From: Angustibacter sp. Root456
GTDB lineage: Bacteria > Actinomycetota > Actinomycetes > Actinomycetales > Angustibacteraceae
NCBI RefSeq assembly: GCF_001426435.1
Contig: NZ_LMER01000020.1
Coordinates: forward strand, 589,985-653,984
Reading direction: 5' to 3'
Length of the DNA stretch: 64,000 bases
Position 1 is the stretch's first letter. Each line of letters begins with the position of its first letter. The notes beneath the pieces are model-generated. The model made no database searches, was not told the origin of the DNA, and was given only the letters and a program-made list of their open reading frames with translations. A program made the translations under genes and the position numbers. Below, in pieces: positions 56,067-63,609 of the stretch.

Positions 56067-58054
56067 TGAGCCCCCACCCCCGTCGCCTGCCTCGCTGGTC
56101 GGCTCGTCTCGTCGCCCTCGGTGTCGCGCTCACGGCCCTGGTGTGGCTCGGTGCACCGGCCGCTCACGCTCACACGTTCCTCGTGGGGAGCAACCCCGCG
56201 GACGGCCAGGTCCTCGACACGGCCCCGGCTACGCTGCGTCTGGACTTCAGCGAGGCGCTCGTGCTGGGTGCCACCCAGGTGAGCCTCACCGACGGACACG
56301 GAACCCGGGTGATGCCGGTATCCATCACCGTCGCGTCAGCTCGTGACGGCGCCGACACCGAGCAGCCGGTGCAGGTGGCCGTCACGCTGCCCCACCTGCC
56401 ACGCGGCACCTACCGCGTCGCGTGGAAGACCCTCTCCGCCGACGACCTCCACCAGGCCTCCGGTGTCCTGGCGTTCGGCGTCGGCGAGCAGGTCGGCGCG
56501 GTAGGGGTGGTCGACGAGGCCCCGGGGCTCAGCGAGGCGGCGACGCGATGGGTGATGTGGTCGTGCCTGGCCGGGCTGCTCGGGCCGCTGGTCGTCGCGG
56601 CGCTCGCGGGTCGCACGCTGCGGGGGCGACGGCGCTCGCGGCTGGTGCGCCTGGCGCGTGCAGCGGGCGCCGTCCTCGTGGCCGCGTCCGTGGTGCTGCC
56701 CGCGGCCCAGCTGCGGTCAGTGAGCCAGGCCTGGCTCGCGGCGCACGACCCGGCCCTCGGTGTGGCGTGGGTGCTGCGTGTCGTCGGTGCTGTCGTGGCT
56801 CTGGCGCTGGTCGGGCGGGCGATCCGCCAGGTGACCGAGCGAGGCCTGCGCCCGACGCTGGGCCGCTACCCGGCCGAGTCGGCGCTGCTGGTCGCTGCGC
56901 TGCTGCTCGTGCCGGTGGTCAGCGGCGTCCGCGGGCACATCTGGTCGTCGTCGCACCCGCTGGTCGTCGCGGAGGTCCTCCACATGGTGGCCGCTGCGAC
57001 CTGGGCCGGTGCCGTCGTCGCCCTGGCGGTGATCCACGCGGGTGGGCGGGGCCTGCGTCCAGCCGTGCCGGCCCGGGCCTTCGCGTTGCTGTCGGCGACG
57101 TGCGTCGCGGTGGCCGTCGCCACCGGCTTCCTGCTCGCCGGGCACGGCGTGGCCACCACCACGGCGCTCCTGAGTGCGCGGTACGGCGTCACCCTGGTCG
57201 TCAAGAGCGCGCTGATCGGTGCCGTGCTGCTCCTGGCGCTGCGCAACCACCGGCAGGGACGAGCTGACGGTGTCGTCGGCGCGTCCGGCCGCCGCGGCGT
57301 CGCAGTCGAGGCCGCGTTGCTGGTGAGCGTGCTGGCCACCGCGGGGCTGCTCGCAGCGACGTCGCCCGCCAACTCACCGCAGTGGACGCCGGGCCCGGCG
57401 GCGTCCCGCTCGGTGGCCCTGCACGCCGACGACCTGCTCGTGCAGGTGTCGATCGGCCCCAACGCCGTCGGTCCGGCGTACGCCAACGTCAGCGTGCTCG
57501 AGACGCGCAGACCCGCGCCGGCACCCGTCCACGCGGTGCGCGTCACGTTGCGCCGCACCGGTTCGACCCCCGTCACCGGCGTTGCCTCCGCACACCCCGA
57601 CGGAACGTGGGCGCTGCCGCTGCAGGTGCCGGAGGCCGGCCCATGGCACCTCACCGTCGAGGCGGAGCGCGCCGGACTGCCCGTCGCGACAGCTCGTGGC
57701 ACGTGGGTGGTGGCAGGTGGCGTCCACGGCCCTGTGGGGCGCGAGCTCGCGTCGCTGACGACACCGGCCGCGGCCCTCGTCGCGCTCGGCTGGCTGGCCT
57801 TGCTGCTCCTACTGCGCCGTGACCGCAGCGTCGCTCGCAGCACCCTCCCGAGCTCCACCCGGACTCGGCGTCCGACCAGACGACCACGACCAACCCCCCA
57901 CCCATCGTGGCCGTACCGGACGTCGCCGGAGGCTGTGTCCCCGCACAGTCCCGGAGGTGCCGGCTCCCCCGGTGGCCGCTGTGCCACCGGGGGAGCTGGT
58001 GGCACCGACCGCCGTGCTCCTGTGGTCGCTCCGACCGCCCCGACCGCCCGGTAG
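56066..58054 (+). CDS. CopC-CopD fusion, copper-binding and copper transport membrane protein
   Basis: A 662-residue protein. After a signal peptide ending AHA comes a CopC domain (about residues 35-140) with the copper-site His at the mature N terminus (HTFLVGSNPADGQVL) and DDLHQASGVLAFGV near its end. The CopD part (about 155-450) has eight or so helices with HIWSSSHPLVVAEVLHMVAAAT carrying conserved His residues. An extracytoplasmic domain and one more helix follow, and the last 80 residues are Pro/Arg/Ser-rich. Family role: copper uptake or delivery in the periplasm or cell wall. Here it probably supplies the neighbouring multicopper oxidase. The C-terminal tail overlaps a terminator-like hairpin, so its true end is uncertain. 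Confidence 0.88.
   Translation: MSPHPRRLPRWSARLVALGVALTALVWLGAPAAHAHTFLVGSNPADGQVLDTAPATLRLDFSEALVLGATQVSLTDGHGTRVMPVSITVASARDGADTEQPVQVAVTLPHLPRGTYRVAWKTLSADDLHQASGVLAFGVGEQVGAVGVVDEAPGLSEAATRWVMWSCLAGLLGPLVVAALAGRTLRGRRRSRLVRLARAAGAVLVAASVVLPAAQLRSVSQAWLAAHDPALGVAWVLRVVGAVVALALVGRAIRQVTERGLRPTLGRYPAESALLVAALLLVPVVSGVRGHIWSSSHPLVVAEVLHMVAAATWAGAVVALAVIHAGGRGLRPAVPARAFALLSATCVAVAVATGFLLAGHGVATTTALLSARYGVTLVVKSALIGAVLLLALRNHRQGRADGVVGASGRRGVAVEAALLVSVLATAGLLAATSPANSPQWTPGPAASRSVALHADDLLVQVSIGPNAVGPAYANVSVLETRRPAPAPVHAVRVTLRRTGSTPVTGVASAHPDGTWALPLQVPEAGPWHLTVEAERAGLPVATARGTWVVAGGVHGPVGRELASLTTPAAALVALGWLALLLLLRRDRSVARSTLPSSTRTRRPTRRPRPTPHPSWPYRTSPEAVSPHSPGGAGSPGGRCATGGAGGTDRRAPVVAPTAPTAR
57963..57996. 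terminator. hairpin between convergent copper and electron-transfer operons
   Basis: GCTCCCCCGGTGGC (57963-57976) pairs perfectly with GCCACCGGGGGAGC (57983-57996), loop of six bases. It lies inside the low-complexity 3' tail of the CopC-CopD frame and 69 bases from the convergent ferredoxin stop (58065). It could terminate both transcripts. Confidence 0.65.
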
Positions 58055-58064
58055 CCCCGCAGGC

Positions 58065-58268
58065 TCAGCGGGCTGGGACGTCGACGAGCCGCAGGGCGAG
58101 CGTCGGGCACGCCGTCACCGCCTGGCGCGCCAGCTCGACCAGGTCGTCCGGCAGCTCGCCCACCACGGGGTAGCCCCACTCGTCGAGGCCGACGACCTCG
58201 GGCAGCAGCTCGTGGCAGAGGCCGTGCGCACTGCAGCGCGGCCAGTCGACGCGCAGCCGCCGGCTCAT
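58065..58268 (-). CDS. small ferredoxin (CxxHxxC...CP type)
   Basis: A 67-residue ferredoxin. The cluster motif is RCSAHGLCHELLPE with a distant ACPTLAL, so the second ligand position is His rather than Cys, as in actinobacterial 3Fe-4S-type ferredoxins that serve cytochromes P450. ATG 58268 overlaps the stop of the NuoF-like gene (ATGA). As the last gene of a five-gene coupled operon it probably passes electrons to or from the NuoF-like flavoprotein. Confidence 0.9.
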   Translation of the reverse strand: MSRRLRVDWPRCSAHGLCHELLPEVVGLDEWGYPVVGELPDDLVELARQAVTACPTLALRLVDVPAR

Positions 58269-59551
58269 CGACCGCTCCGCGGGCCGCCGGCGAGCTGGTG
58301 CGGTGGCTGCCTCGGGGCACGGCCTCGTGCGTCACCTGCCCAGTGGCAGCGGCCCTCGAGGTGCTGGGCGACCTCGACGGGGAAGCGGTCGAGCAGCGAG
58401 CGCACCAGCCGGGCGGTGCCGTCGGGGTGCGCGCACGCGCCGCGGCCGGTGACGACACCCGCGAGCTCGAGCAGGCGCCGATCGTCACCACCGGCTCGGG
58501 CAACCCGCTCCAGCTCGGCGGCCAACGCCGGCAGGCCGAACCGGCACGGACCGCAGCGCCCGGCGGACTCGCCCGCGAGGTACGTGACGATCCCTGACGT
58601 GCGTGTCACCGGGCAGATCCCTTGCGGCAGAGGCAGGACGACGCCCGCGCCGAGGGCGAAGCCGGCGACTGCGAGCGCGTTACGGTCGAGTCGCGCCGAC
58701 TCGACGTCGGTGCCCGTGAGCCAGGTGCCGTGGTACCCACCGAGCAACACCGGCATCCCGGGCAACCACCGGGTCGACAGCGCCTCGACCAGCCGGCCGC
58801 CACCGGGGGCCTCCAGCACCTCAGGGGCTGGACCGTCGCCGTCCACCGTCAGCAGCACGGTGCCCGGGGTGCTCGGGTTGCCGTAGGCCGCGTACGCCCT
58901 GGGGCCCAGTCGGCTCACGGCGGCGACGTGGGCGAACGTCTCGGCGTTAGACAGCAGCGTCGGGCGCCCGCGATGGCCGCTGACGGCTTCTGGTGCCCAC
59001 GCGGTCACGGGCTTGTTCTCGCGCCCGGCCATCAGCTCGAGCACCGCCCGGGCCTGCCCGGCGACGAACCGGTCGGCGGCCTGGTGCAGGTGCCAGCGCA
59101 CGCGTTCTCCCGCCTTGCGCCGCTCGCGGACGGCGGCCGCGACGGCCTGCACCATCGCCGGCCGGGCGCTCGGCACCACGACGTGGACCTCGCGCGTGCC
59201 GAGGGCGCGTGCGGTCACCACCGCACCGTCGAGCACCAGGTGCGGCACGCGGGTCACGAGCGCTTCGTCCTTGTGGCTCGCGGGCTCGCCCTCGGACGCG
59301 TTGACCACCACCAGTGCGCGGCGTCGTGCCGCCGTGGTGAGCTTGCGGGAGAAGGGAAATCCCGCGCCACCCCGTCCGCGCAGCTGAGTCTCGTCAGTCC
59401 ACGCGGCCAGCGTCGCCACGTCGAGCTCCGGAACCGGGCCGAGCCGCGAGCGGTGGGCAGCCCACGACGCGTCGCGGCCGACGTCCGCCAGCAGCAGCGT
59501 GCCCTCGCGGACGACGAGGGGCGTATGCGCGGCGACCGGCGCGCGACTCAC
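58265..59551 (-). CDS. NuoF-like flavoprotein (NADH dehydrogenase 51-kDa-type, SLBB-containing)
   Basis: A 428-residue cytoplasmic protein. The FMN/NADH-type motif LRGRGGAGFPFSRK (about 58), NASEGEPASHKDEALV (about 85) and the cluster motif ESAGRCGPCRFGLPAL with a later GACAHPDG Cys match NuoF/HoxF. The usual glycine-rich NADH site is partly altered, with SEGEPASHKD replacing DEGEPGTFKD, so donor specificity is uncertain. GTG 59551 overlaps the upstream stop (GTGA); longer upstream frames read as Arg/His-rich noise. It probably oxidises NAD(P)H or ferredoxin and feeds the membrane protein encoded at 59548-60093. Confidence 0.88.
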   Translation of the reverse strand: MSRAPVAAHTPLVVREGTLLLADVGRDASWAAHRSRLGPVPELDVATLAAWTDETQLRGRGGAGFPFSRKLTTAARRRALVVVNASEGEPASHKDEALVTRVPHLVLDGAVVTARALGTREVHVVVPSARPAMVQAVAAAVRERRKAGERVRWHLHQAADRFVAGQARAVLELMAGRENKPVTAWAPEAVSGHRGRPTLLSNAETFAHVAAVSRLGPRAYAAYGNPSTPGTVLLTVDGDGPAPEVLEAPGGGRLVEALSTRWLPGMPVLLGGYHGTWLTGTDVESARLDRNALAVAGFALGAGVVLPLPQGICPVTRTSGIVTYLAGESAGRCGPCRFGLPALAAELERVARAGGDDRRLLELAGVVTGRGACAHPDGTARLVRSLLDRFPVEVAQHLEGRCHWAGDARGRAPRQPPHQLAGGPRSGR

Positions 59552-60093
59552 GACGACACCAGCTCGTCGCGGCGCAGCGTCACCAGGCGGGTCGCGGCGG
59601 CCAGCAGGACGGCGACGACGCACCCCACGGTGACCGCGACGCTCCACGGCTCGCCGGCGTCGGTGCCGATCCCGATCCCGTGCACCACGCCGAGGGCGAA
59701 CACCGCGTACGTCGACACGTGGATCGCCCGCCACAGCCCGTGGCGCATGCGGTGGCGCAACAGGCTGGTGCCCGCGGCGGCGAGCATGAGATCGAAGGCG
59801 AGCGTGCCGAGAGACAGCCAGAACGGCCGGTACGTCGCGCCGAACGGCACCAGCGCCTGCCACCACCGGATGTCGACGTACTCATCGATCACGGCGGTGC
59901 CGGCGTGCGCGAGAGTGAGCGCCACGCCGAGGAGCGCGACGTTGCGGTGCAGTCCCTGGGTGAGGAAGCGAGGCCACAGGCGCGAGCCGGCCCGGGCGGT
60001 TGACAGCACGCCCAGCACGGTCGACAGGGTCACCACGACCAGCAGCACCACGCCGGTGCCTCGGTTGGCGAACCACAGCGCCGGGCCATGCAT
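59548..60093 (-). CDS. ferric-reductase-like transmembrane haem protein
   Basis: A 181-residue protein with five or six helices and paired His residues on two helices: LTQGLHRNVALLGVALTLAH and GLWRAIHVSTYAVFALGVVH. This is the b-haem pattern of ferric reductase / YedZ (MsrQ)-like proteins. ATG 60093 overlaps the apbE stop (TGATG). It is the membrane conduit of the operon, expected to move electrons from the cytoplasmic flavoprotein/ferredoxin to an extracytoplasmic acceptor. In similar actinobacterial loci that acceptor is an FMN-bearing protein made by ApbE; none is evident here. Confidence 0.88.
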   Translation of the reverse strand: MHGPALWFANRGTGVVLLVVVTLSTVLGVLSTARAGSRLWPRFLTQGLHRNVALLGVALTLAHAGTAVIDEYVDIRWWQALVPFGATYRPFWLSLGTLAFDLMLAAAGTSLLRHRMRHGLWRAIHVSTYAVFALGVVHGIGIGTDAGEPWSVAVTVGCVVAVLLAAATRLVTLRRDELVSS

Positions 60094-61049
60094 CACGAGC
60101 TCACCACCTGCCCGTTCCACCCGGGGGTGCGCACCACGGTGCCGTCCTGCGCCACGAGGCGGGCTGCGACATCGTTGCGCTGCAACCACTCCAGCGCTTG
60201 ATCCCCCATCACGATCGCCGCGGTCGTCGCCGTGTTGGCCGCGACCGCGGTGAGCCCGAAGGCGCTCACCGTGCGCCACGGGCCACGGGTGGGCTCGCCG
60301 GTGCGGGGGTCGAGCAGGTGGTGCCGCGGGACGCCGCCGCGCACCCAGCGCCGGGCCAGCGTGGTCGAGGTGGCCAAGCCGCCGGCGGGCACCATCACGA
60401 CGTCGACGGCGTCGATCGCACCCACGACCTCGCTCACGGCGACGGGCCAGGGGGTGGCGCCGTGCACCGCGACGTCGCCGCCGAGGCTCGCGACGACGTC
60501 GACACCGAGCGCATCGGCGACAGAGGCGACCACCAGGTCAGCGGCCCACGCCTTGCCGGTGGCCCCCAGGTCGAGGGCGCACCCCTCGGGCACGGTGACG
60601 ACGCCCGCGGGGTCGGCGAGCACCTCGCGCCAGGCCCCGGTGCGGGCAGGCACCGGCACCATCGAGGGATCCGTGCTGGCCTGGGGGAGCAGCGCGAGGT
60701 CGCGGTCGTAGCCCACCGCCACCAGCGCGTGGCCGAGCGTGAGGTCGACCAACCCGTCGGTCTCGCTCGCCGCCGCGACGGCCACCTGCACCGCTGCCGC
60801 GAGCAGCGGGCTGACGTCGGTGGGTCGCCCCGCGCGTGCGTTGGCGCGCACCAGGTCGGAGTCGCTGCGAAACCGGCTGCAGGCGCGGTCGACCTCGTCG
60901 AGCACCTCGCTCGCGAGCCGGGCGGCGTCGTCGAGAGCCTCGGCAGGCGAGGTCGCGACGCGCACGTACGTGCCGAGCGCCTGCCACTCGCGCGTGGAGG
61001 GCGCCGGCGCCTGATCGAGCCGGCGGTCGTCCATGGTGCGGCCTGTCAC
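60093..61049 (-). CDS. apbE: FAD:protein FMN transferase
   Basis: A 318-residue ApbE-family enzyme that attaches FMN to a Ser/Thr of extracytoplasmic target proteins. Features include WQALGTYVRVATSPAEAL, the Arg/Ser/Asp region DRACSRFRSDSDLVRANA, DLGATGKAWAADLVV (the conserved D-x-G-x-x-x-K motif), VVASLGGDVAVHG (the S-x-G-G-D equivalent), RHHLLDPRTGEPT, and the late metal-site T-A-x-x-AN segment LTAVAANTATTAA. GTG 61049 overlaps the upstream stop (GTGA). No signal peptide is visible. Its flavin acceptor is not obvious in this window. Confidence 0.94.
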   Translation of the reverse strand: MTGRTMDDRRLDQAPAPSTREWQALGTYVRVATSPAEALDDAARLASEVLDEVDRACSRFRSDSDLVRANARAGRPTDVSPLLAAAVQVAVAAASETDGLVDLTLGHALVAVGYDRDLALLPQASTDPSMVPVPARTGAWREVLADPAGVVTVPEGCALDLGATGKAWAADLVVASVADALGVDVVASLGGDVAVHGATPWPVAVSEVVGAIDAVDVVMVPAGGLATSTTLARRWVRGGVPRHHLLDPRTGEPTRGPWRTVSAFGLTAVAANTATTAAIVMGDQALEWLQRNDVAARLVAQDGTVVRTPGWNGQVVSS

Positions 61050-61570
61050 GACCCGGACGACGGCACGGTCGGCTGCGGCGGTGGCGGCGGCGGGGGAGCC
61101 GGCGCCGCGGGCTTCGAGCCACCGGACGAGCCCGACGAGTGGCCGGTCGAGCCTGATGACCCCGACGAGCCCGACGAGCCCGACGACCCCGCCGACCCTG
61201 ACGAGCCCGATGAACCAGACGAACGCGAAGACGTGTGGCTCGTGCCGTTCGACGAGCGCGACGACGTGAAGCCGCCCACCCGTGCCGATCCGGCCGCCGA
61301 GACGGCTCGGACGACGTGCTCGCGCACGACCGTCCGCGTCGGCAGCGGCTTCGGCTTCGCGGGTGCGGCGGTCACGGTCACGGTCGGCGTCGGCAGGGCG
61401 GCGAGCGCCGCGGCCTTCGCGCGGGCCTTGGCCGCCTGCTGCTGCGCCGTCGCGTCGGCGGCTGCGCCGGTGGCCCAGCCCGTGGCCGACACGGCAGCGG
61501 CCGTGAGGGTGCCGGTGAGCACCGGCAGCGTCGACAGCGAGCGGTCACGCGAACGCGGGGTGTGTGCCAT
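61046..61570 (-). CDS. exported Ser/Gly-rich low-complexity protein, first gene of the apbE operon
   Basis: A 174-residue protein. The N terminus MAHTPRSRDRSLST leads to a weakly hydrophobic signal or anchor (VLTGTLTAAAVSATGWATGA) and an Ala/Lys-rich helix. A Thr/Val/Pro segment (TPTVTVTAAP) is followed by about 60 residues of SSGSSGS-type repeats and a terminal poly-proline run. No FMN-binding domain or DGATS-like flavinylation motif is seen. Its start is separated from the divergent acidic protein by phased direct repeats. The low-complexity tail looks like a wall-spanning linker. It occupies the operon position where an FMN-carrier protein is normally expected. Confidence 0.8.
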   Translation of the reverse strand: MAHTPRSRDRSLSTLPVLTGTLTAAAVSATGWATGAAADATAQQQAAKARAKAAALAALPTPTVTVTAAPAKPKPLPTRTVVREHVVRAVSAAGSARVGGFTSSRSSNGTSHTSSRSSGSSGSSGSAGSSGSSGSSGSSGSTGHSSGSSGGSKPAAPAPPPPPPPQPTVPSSGS

Positions 61571-61634
61571 GCGATGAGCTCCGTGGTCGACCTCGATGGA
61601 CCACCAGCGTGCAGGCGGGTGCGGCAAGCCAGCC

Positions 61635-61698
61635 TCAGGCCAGCGTTAAGAGCACCTCATGAAACCGGACCTCCCGGTCATTCTTGACGTTCTCTTGA
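61635..61698. promoter_or_regulatory. 11-base-phased direct repeats in a divergent promoter
   Basis: Three half-sites, TCAGGC (61635), TTAAGA (61646) and TCATGA (61657), are spaced 11 bases apart. On the other side TCTTGA occurs at 61682 and 61693, again 11 bases apart, and reads TCAAGA on the minus strand. Spacing of one helical turn is the hallmark of OmpR/PhoB-type response regulator sites. They lie between the apbE operon and the acidic protein gene, near a second two-component system. Confidence 0.6.
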
Positions 61699-61766
61699 GG
61701 TTCCGGCGAGGCGCCCATAGGGCGGCGCCCTGCACCGTCGTGGTGACCGCTCGAGAAGGGAACACC

Positions 61767-62297
61767 ATGAGGATCAGCGCGACGCTTGCGACCGTCGTCG
61801 GAGCCGGGGTCGGTCTGGTGGCCGCCGGAGCCACCTACGCCGCCACCGCCGGGCAGCCAACTGACGCCAGCCCGGTGTCGGCCAGCGCCCCGCAGGCCGT
61901 CACGACCACCGTCGTGCCGACGGTGGAGCCCACCTGCAGCGAGCACGCCGTGCTCACGAACGGCGTCTGCGTCGTCACGCTCGACCGCACCACCACGGTG
62001 GCACCGCGCGTCGTGAGCGAGTCGGTGCAGGAGGCCACGGACAGCACCACGACGCGCAGCACGCGTCACACCGACGAGGCCGAGCCCGACGCCACCGAGC
62101 ACGCGCAGGCTGACGACGAGGGCGACGACCAGGGCGAGCACGCCGAGGGCGACGACCACGGTGACGACAGCGGCGAGCACGCTGAGGAGGGCGACGACCA
62201 CGGCGAGCACGCCGAGGGCGACGACCACGGTGACGACAGCGGCGAGCACGCCGACGATGGCAGCGAAGACAGCCACGACGGCGGCTCCGACGACTGA
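61767..62297 (+). CDS. exported acidic His/Asp/Glu-rich protein
   Basis: A 176-residue protein. The signal peptide is about residues 1-29 (ISATLATVVGAGVGLVAAG). A Thr/Val-rich middle contains one Cys pair (PTCSEHAVLTNGVCVV), probably a disulfide. The last 80 residues are almost entirely Asp, Glu, His and Gly (DDHGDDSGEHAEEGDDHGEH), able to bind many divalent cations. ATG 61767 follows GAAGGGA. The phased repeats just upstream and the convergent two-component genes suggest that this system controls it. Similar acidic repeat proteins are associated with metal or envelope stress; the exact role is unknown. Confidence 0.82.
   Translation: MRISATLATVVGAGVGLVAAGATYAATAGQPTDASPVSASAPQAVTTTVVPTVEPTCSEHAVLTNGVCVVTLDRTTTVAPRVVSESVQEATDSTTTRSTRHTDEAEPDATEHAQADDEGDDQGEHAEGDDHGDDSGEHAEEGDDHGEHAEGDDHGDDSGEHADDGSEDSHDGGSDD
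62142..62251 (+). repeat. 69-base internal tandem duplication in the acidic protein gene
   Basis: A segment of about 41 bases beginning GCCGAGGGCGACGACCACGG recurs 69 bases (23 codons) later at 62211, nearly unchanged. It encodes the repeated EGDDHGDDSGEHA block. Near identity at the DNA level points to recent expansion, and the copy number probably varies among relatives. Confidence 0.8.
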
Positions 62298-62306
62298 CCC
62301 GCGCTA

Positions 62307-62337
62307 GCTCCCGGCCGCCTCACCGGCGGCCGGGAGC
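62307..62337. terminator. bidirectional hairpin terminator
   Basis: GCTCCCGGCCGCC (62307-62319) pairs perfectly with GGCGGCCGGGAGC (62325-62337) around TCACC. It follows the acidic protein gene and overlaps the last codons of the convergent histidine kinase gene. Confidence 0.8.
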
Positions 62338-63609
62338 GAACGTCACGATGGCCACCGTGCCACCCCGCAGGCCGCGGCGGACGACGAGCTCGCCGCCCGC
62401 GGCCTCCGCCGTGCGCCGCACGATGTCGAGGCCGAGTCCCGTCGATCCGGCGCCGCTGACTCCCCGCTCGGTGAGCGAGGGGTCGGTGAGGCCGGGGCCG
62501 GCGTCGATGACCTCCAGGCGCACGGCGCCTGCGCTGTCGTGCGACAGGGCCACCTCGAACGGCGTCCCCTCGGGGGTGTGGGCGAAGACGTTGTCGAGCA
62601 GCACGTCGAGGGCGTCCGCCAGCTCGGTGGCGTCCAGCGCTGCGGGCACGGGTCGCTGCGGCACCTCCACGGTGACGGTGCGGTCCTGGTCGGTGGCCAG
62701 CGCCGACCAGAAGTCGACGCGCTCGCGCACCACGGCGGCGGCGTCGCACCCTCGGTCGAGGCTCGACAGCACCGGCCGGCGGGCCTCCTTGACGATCGCG
62801 TCGACGGTGCGCTGCAGGTGCTCGACGTGAGCGCCCAGCCGTTCGGCGGCCTCAGCCGGGCGCACGGCGTCGACATCGAGCCGCAGCGCGGTGATCGGCG
62901 TGCGCAGGCGGTGCGACAGGTCGGCCACCGCCTCGCGCTCGATGCGCAGCAGCTCGCCGATGCGGTCGGCGAGCCGGTTGAGCGACGACGCGAGGTCCGC
63001 GACCTCCGGCGGGCCGCCCACGTGGGCGCGCGCCGTCATCTCGCCCTCGCGCAGCCGGTGGGCCACCAGCGACACCTCGCTGATGGGAGCCGCCACGCGC
63101 CGTCCGAGCCGGTCGGCGGCGAACAGCGAGCCCGCGAGCAGCAGCAGCCCGAGCGCGGCGATCGTCAGCCACGCGGCGGTGAGTCCCCGGTGCAGCTCGC
63201 CCCCGGGAACCACGCTGCGGACGACGGCGGTGCCGTCCTGCGTGACCACGGGCACGTAGACGCGCGCGGAGCCGTCGGGGCGGCGCGAGGTGAAGGCCTC
63301 ACCGCTGCGCGCCCGCTCCAGCAGCTCGTCGTCCGCGGTGCCGATCGCCGGCCCGATCTGCGTGCCGTCGGCCAGCGCGACGCTGGTCTGCAGGCGCGAC
63401 CGCTCGCCGACCCCCGCCACGAGGTCGGCCAGCTGCCGCTGGTCGCTCACCGCGGCCACGAGCGCGGCGACGCTCTGAGCCTCCTGGCTGGCGCTGGCGA
63501 GGGCGCGGTCCTCGGCGAGGGTCCGCACGAGCAGGCCGAGGGGGATGAGGAATGCCAGGATCACCGCTGAGGTGGTGGCTGCCACGAGCAGCCAGATCTG
63601 CCGCCGCAT
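62320..63609 (-). CDS. HAMP-domain sensor histidine kinase
   Basis: A 429-residue kinase. Two membrane helices (about residues 5-30 and 145-165) flank an extracytoplasmic sensor of about 110 residues. HAMP follows (about 168-220: RRVAAPISEVSLVAHRLREG). The H-box is EREAVADLSHRLRTPITALR (phospho-His), the N-box DALDVLLDNVFAHTPEG, and the G-boxes VIDAGPGLTDPSL and STGLGLDIVRRTAEAAGG. The H-box with SHRLRTP is of the CutS/BaeS-like actinobacterial kind. ATG 63609 overlaps the response regulator stop (TGATG). Signals may concern envelope, copper or redox stress, judged only from neighbours. Confidence 0.93.
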   Translation of the reverse strand: MRRQIWLLVAATTSAVILAFLIPLGLLVRTLAEDRALASASQEAQSVAALVAAVSDQRQLADLVAGVGERSRLQTSVALADGTQIGPAIGTADDELLERARSGEAFTSRRPDGSARVYVPVVTQDGTAVVRSVVPGGELHRGLTAAWLTIAALGLLLLAGSLFAADRLGRRVAAPISEVSLVAHRLREGEMTARAHVGGPPEVADLASSLNRLADRIGELLRIEREAVADLSHRLRTPITALRLDVDAVRPAEAAERLGAHVEHLQRTVDAIVKEARRPVLSSLDRGCDAAAVVRERVDFWSALATDQDRTVTVEVPQRPVPAALDATELADALDVLLDNVFAHTPEGTPFEVALSHDSAGAVRLEVIDAGPGLTDPSLTERGVSGAGSTGLGLDIVRRTAEAAGGELVVRRGLRGGTVAIVTFAPGRR

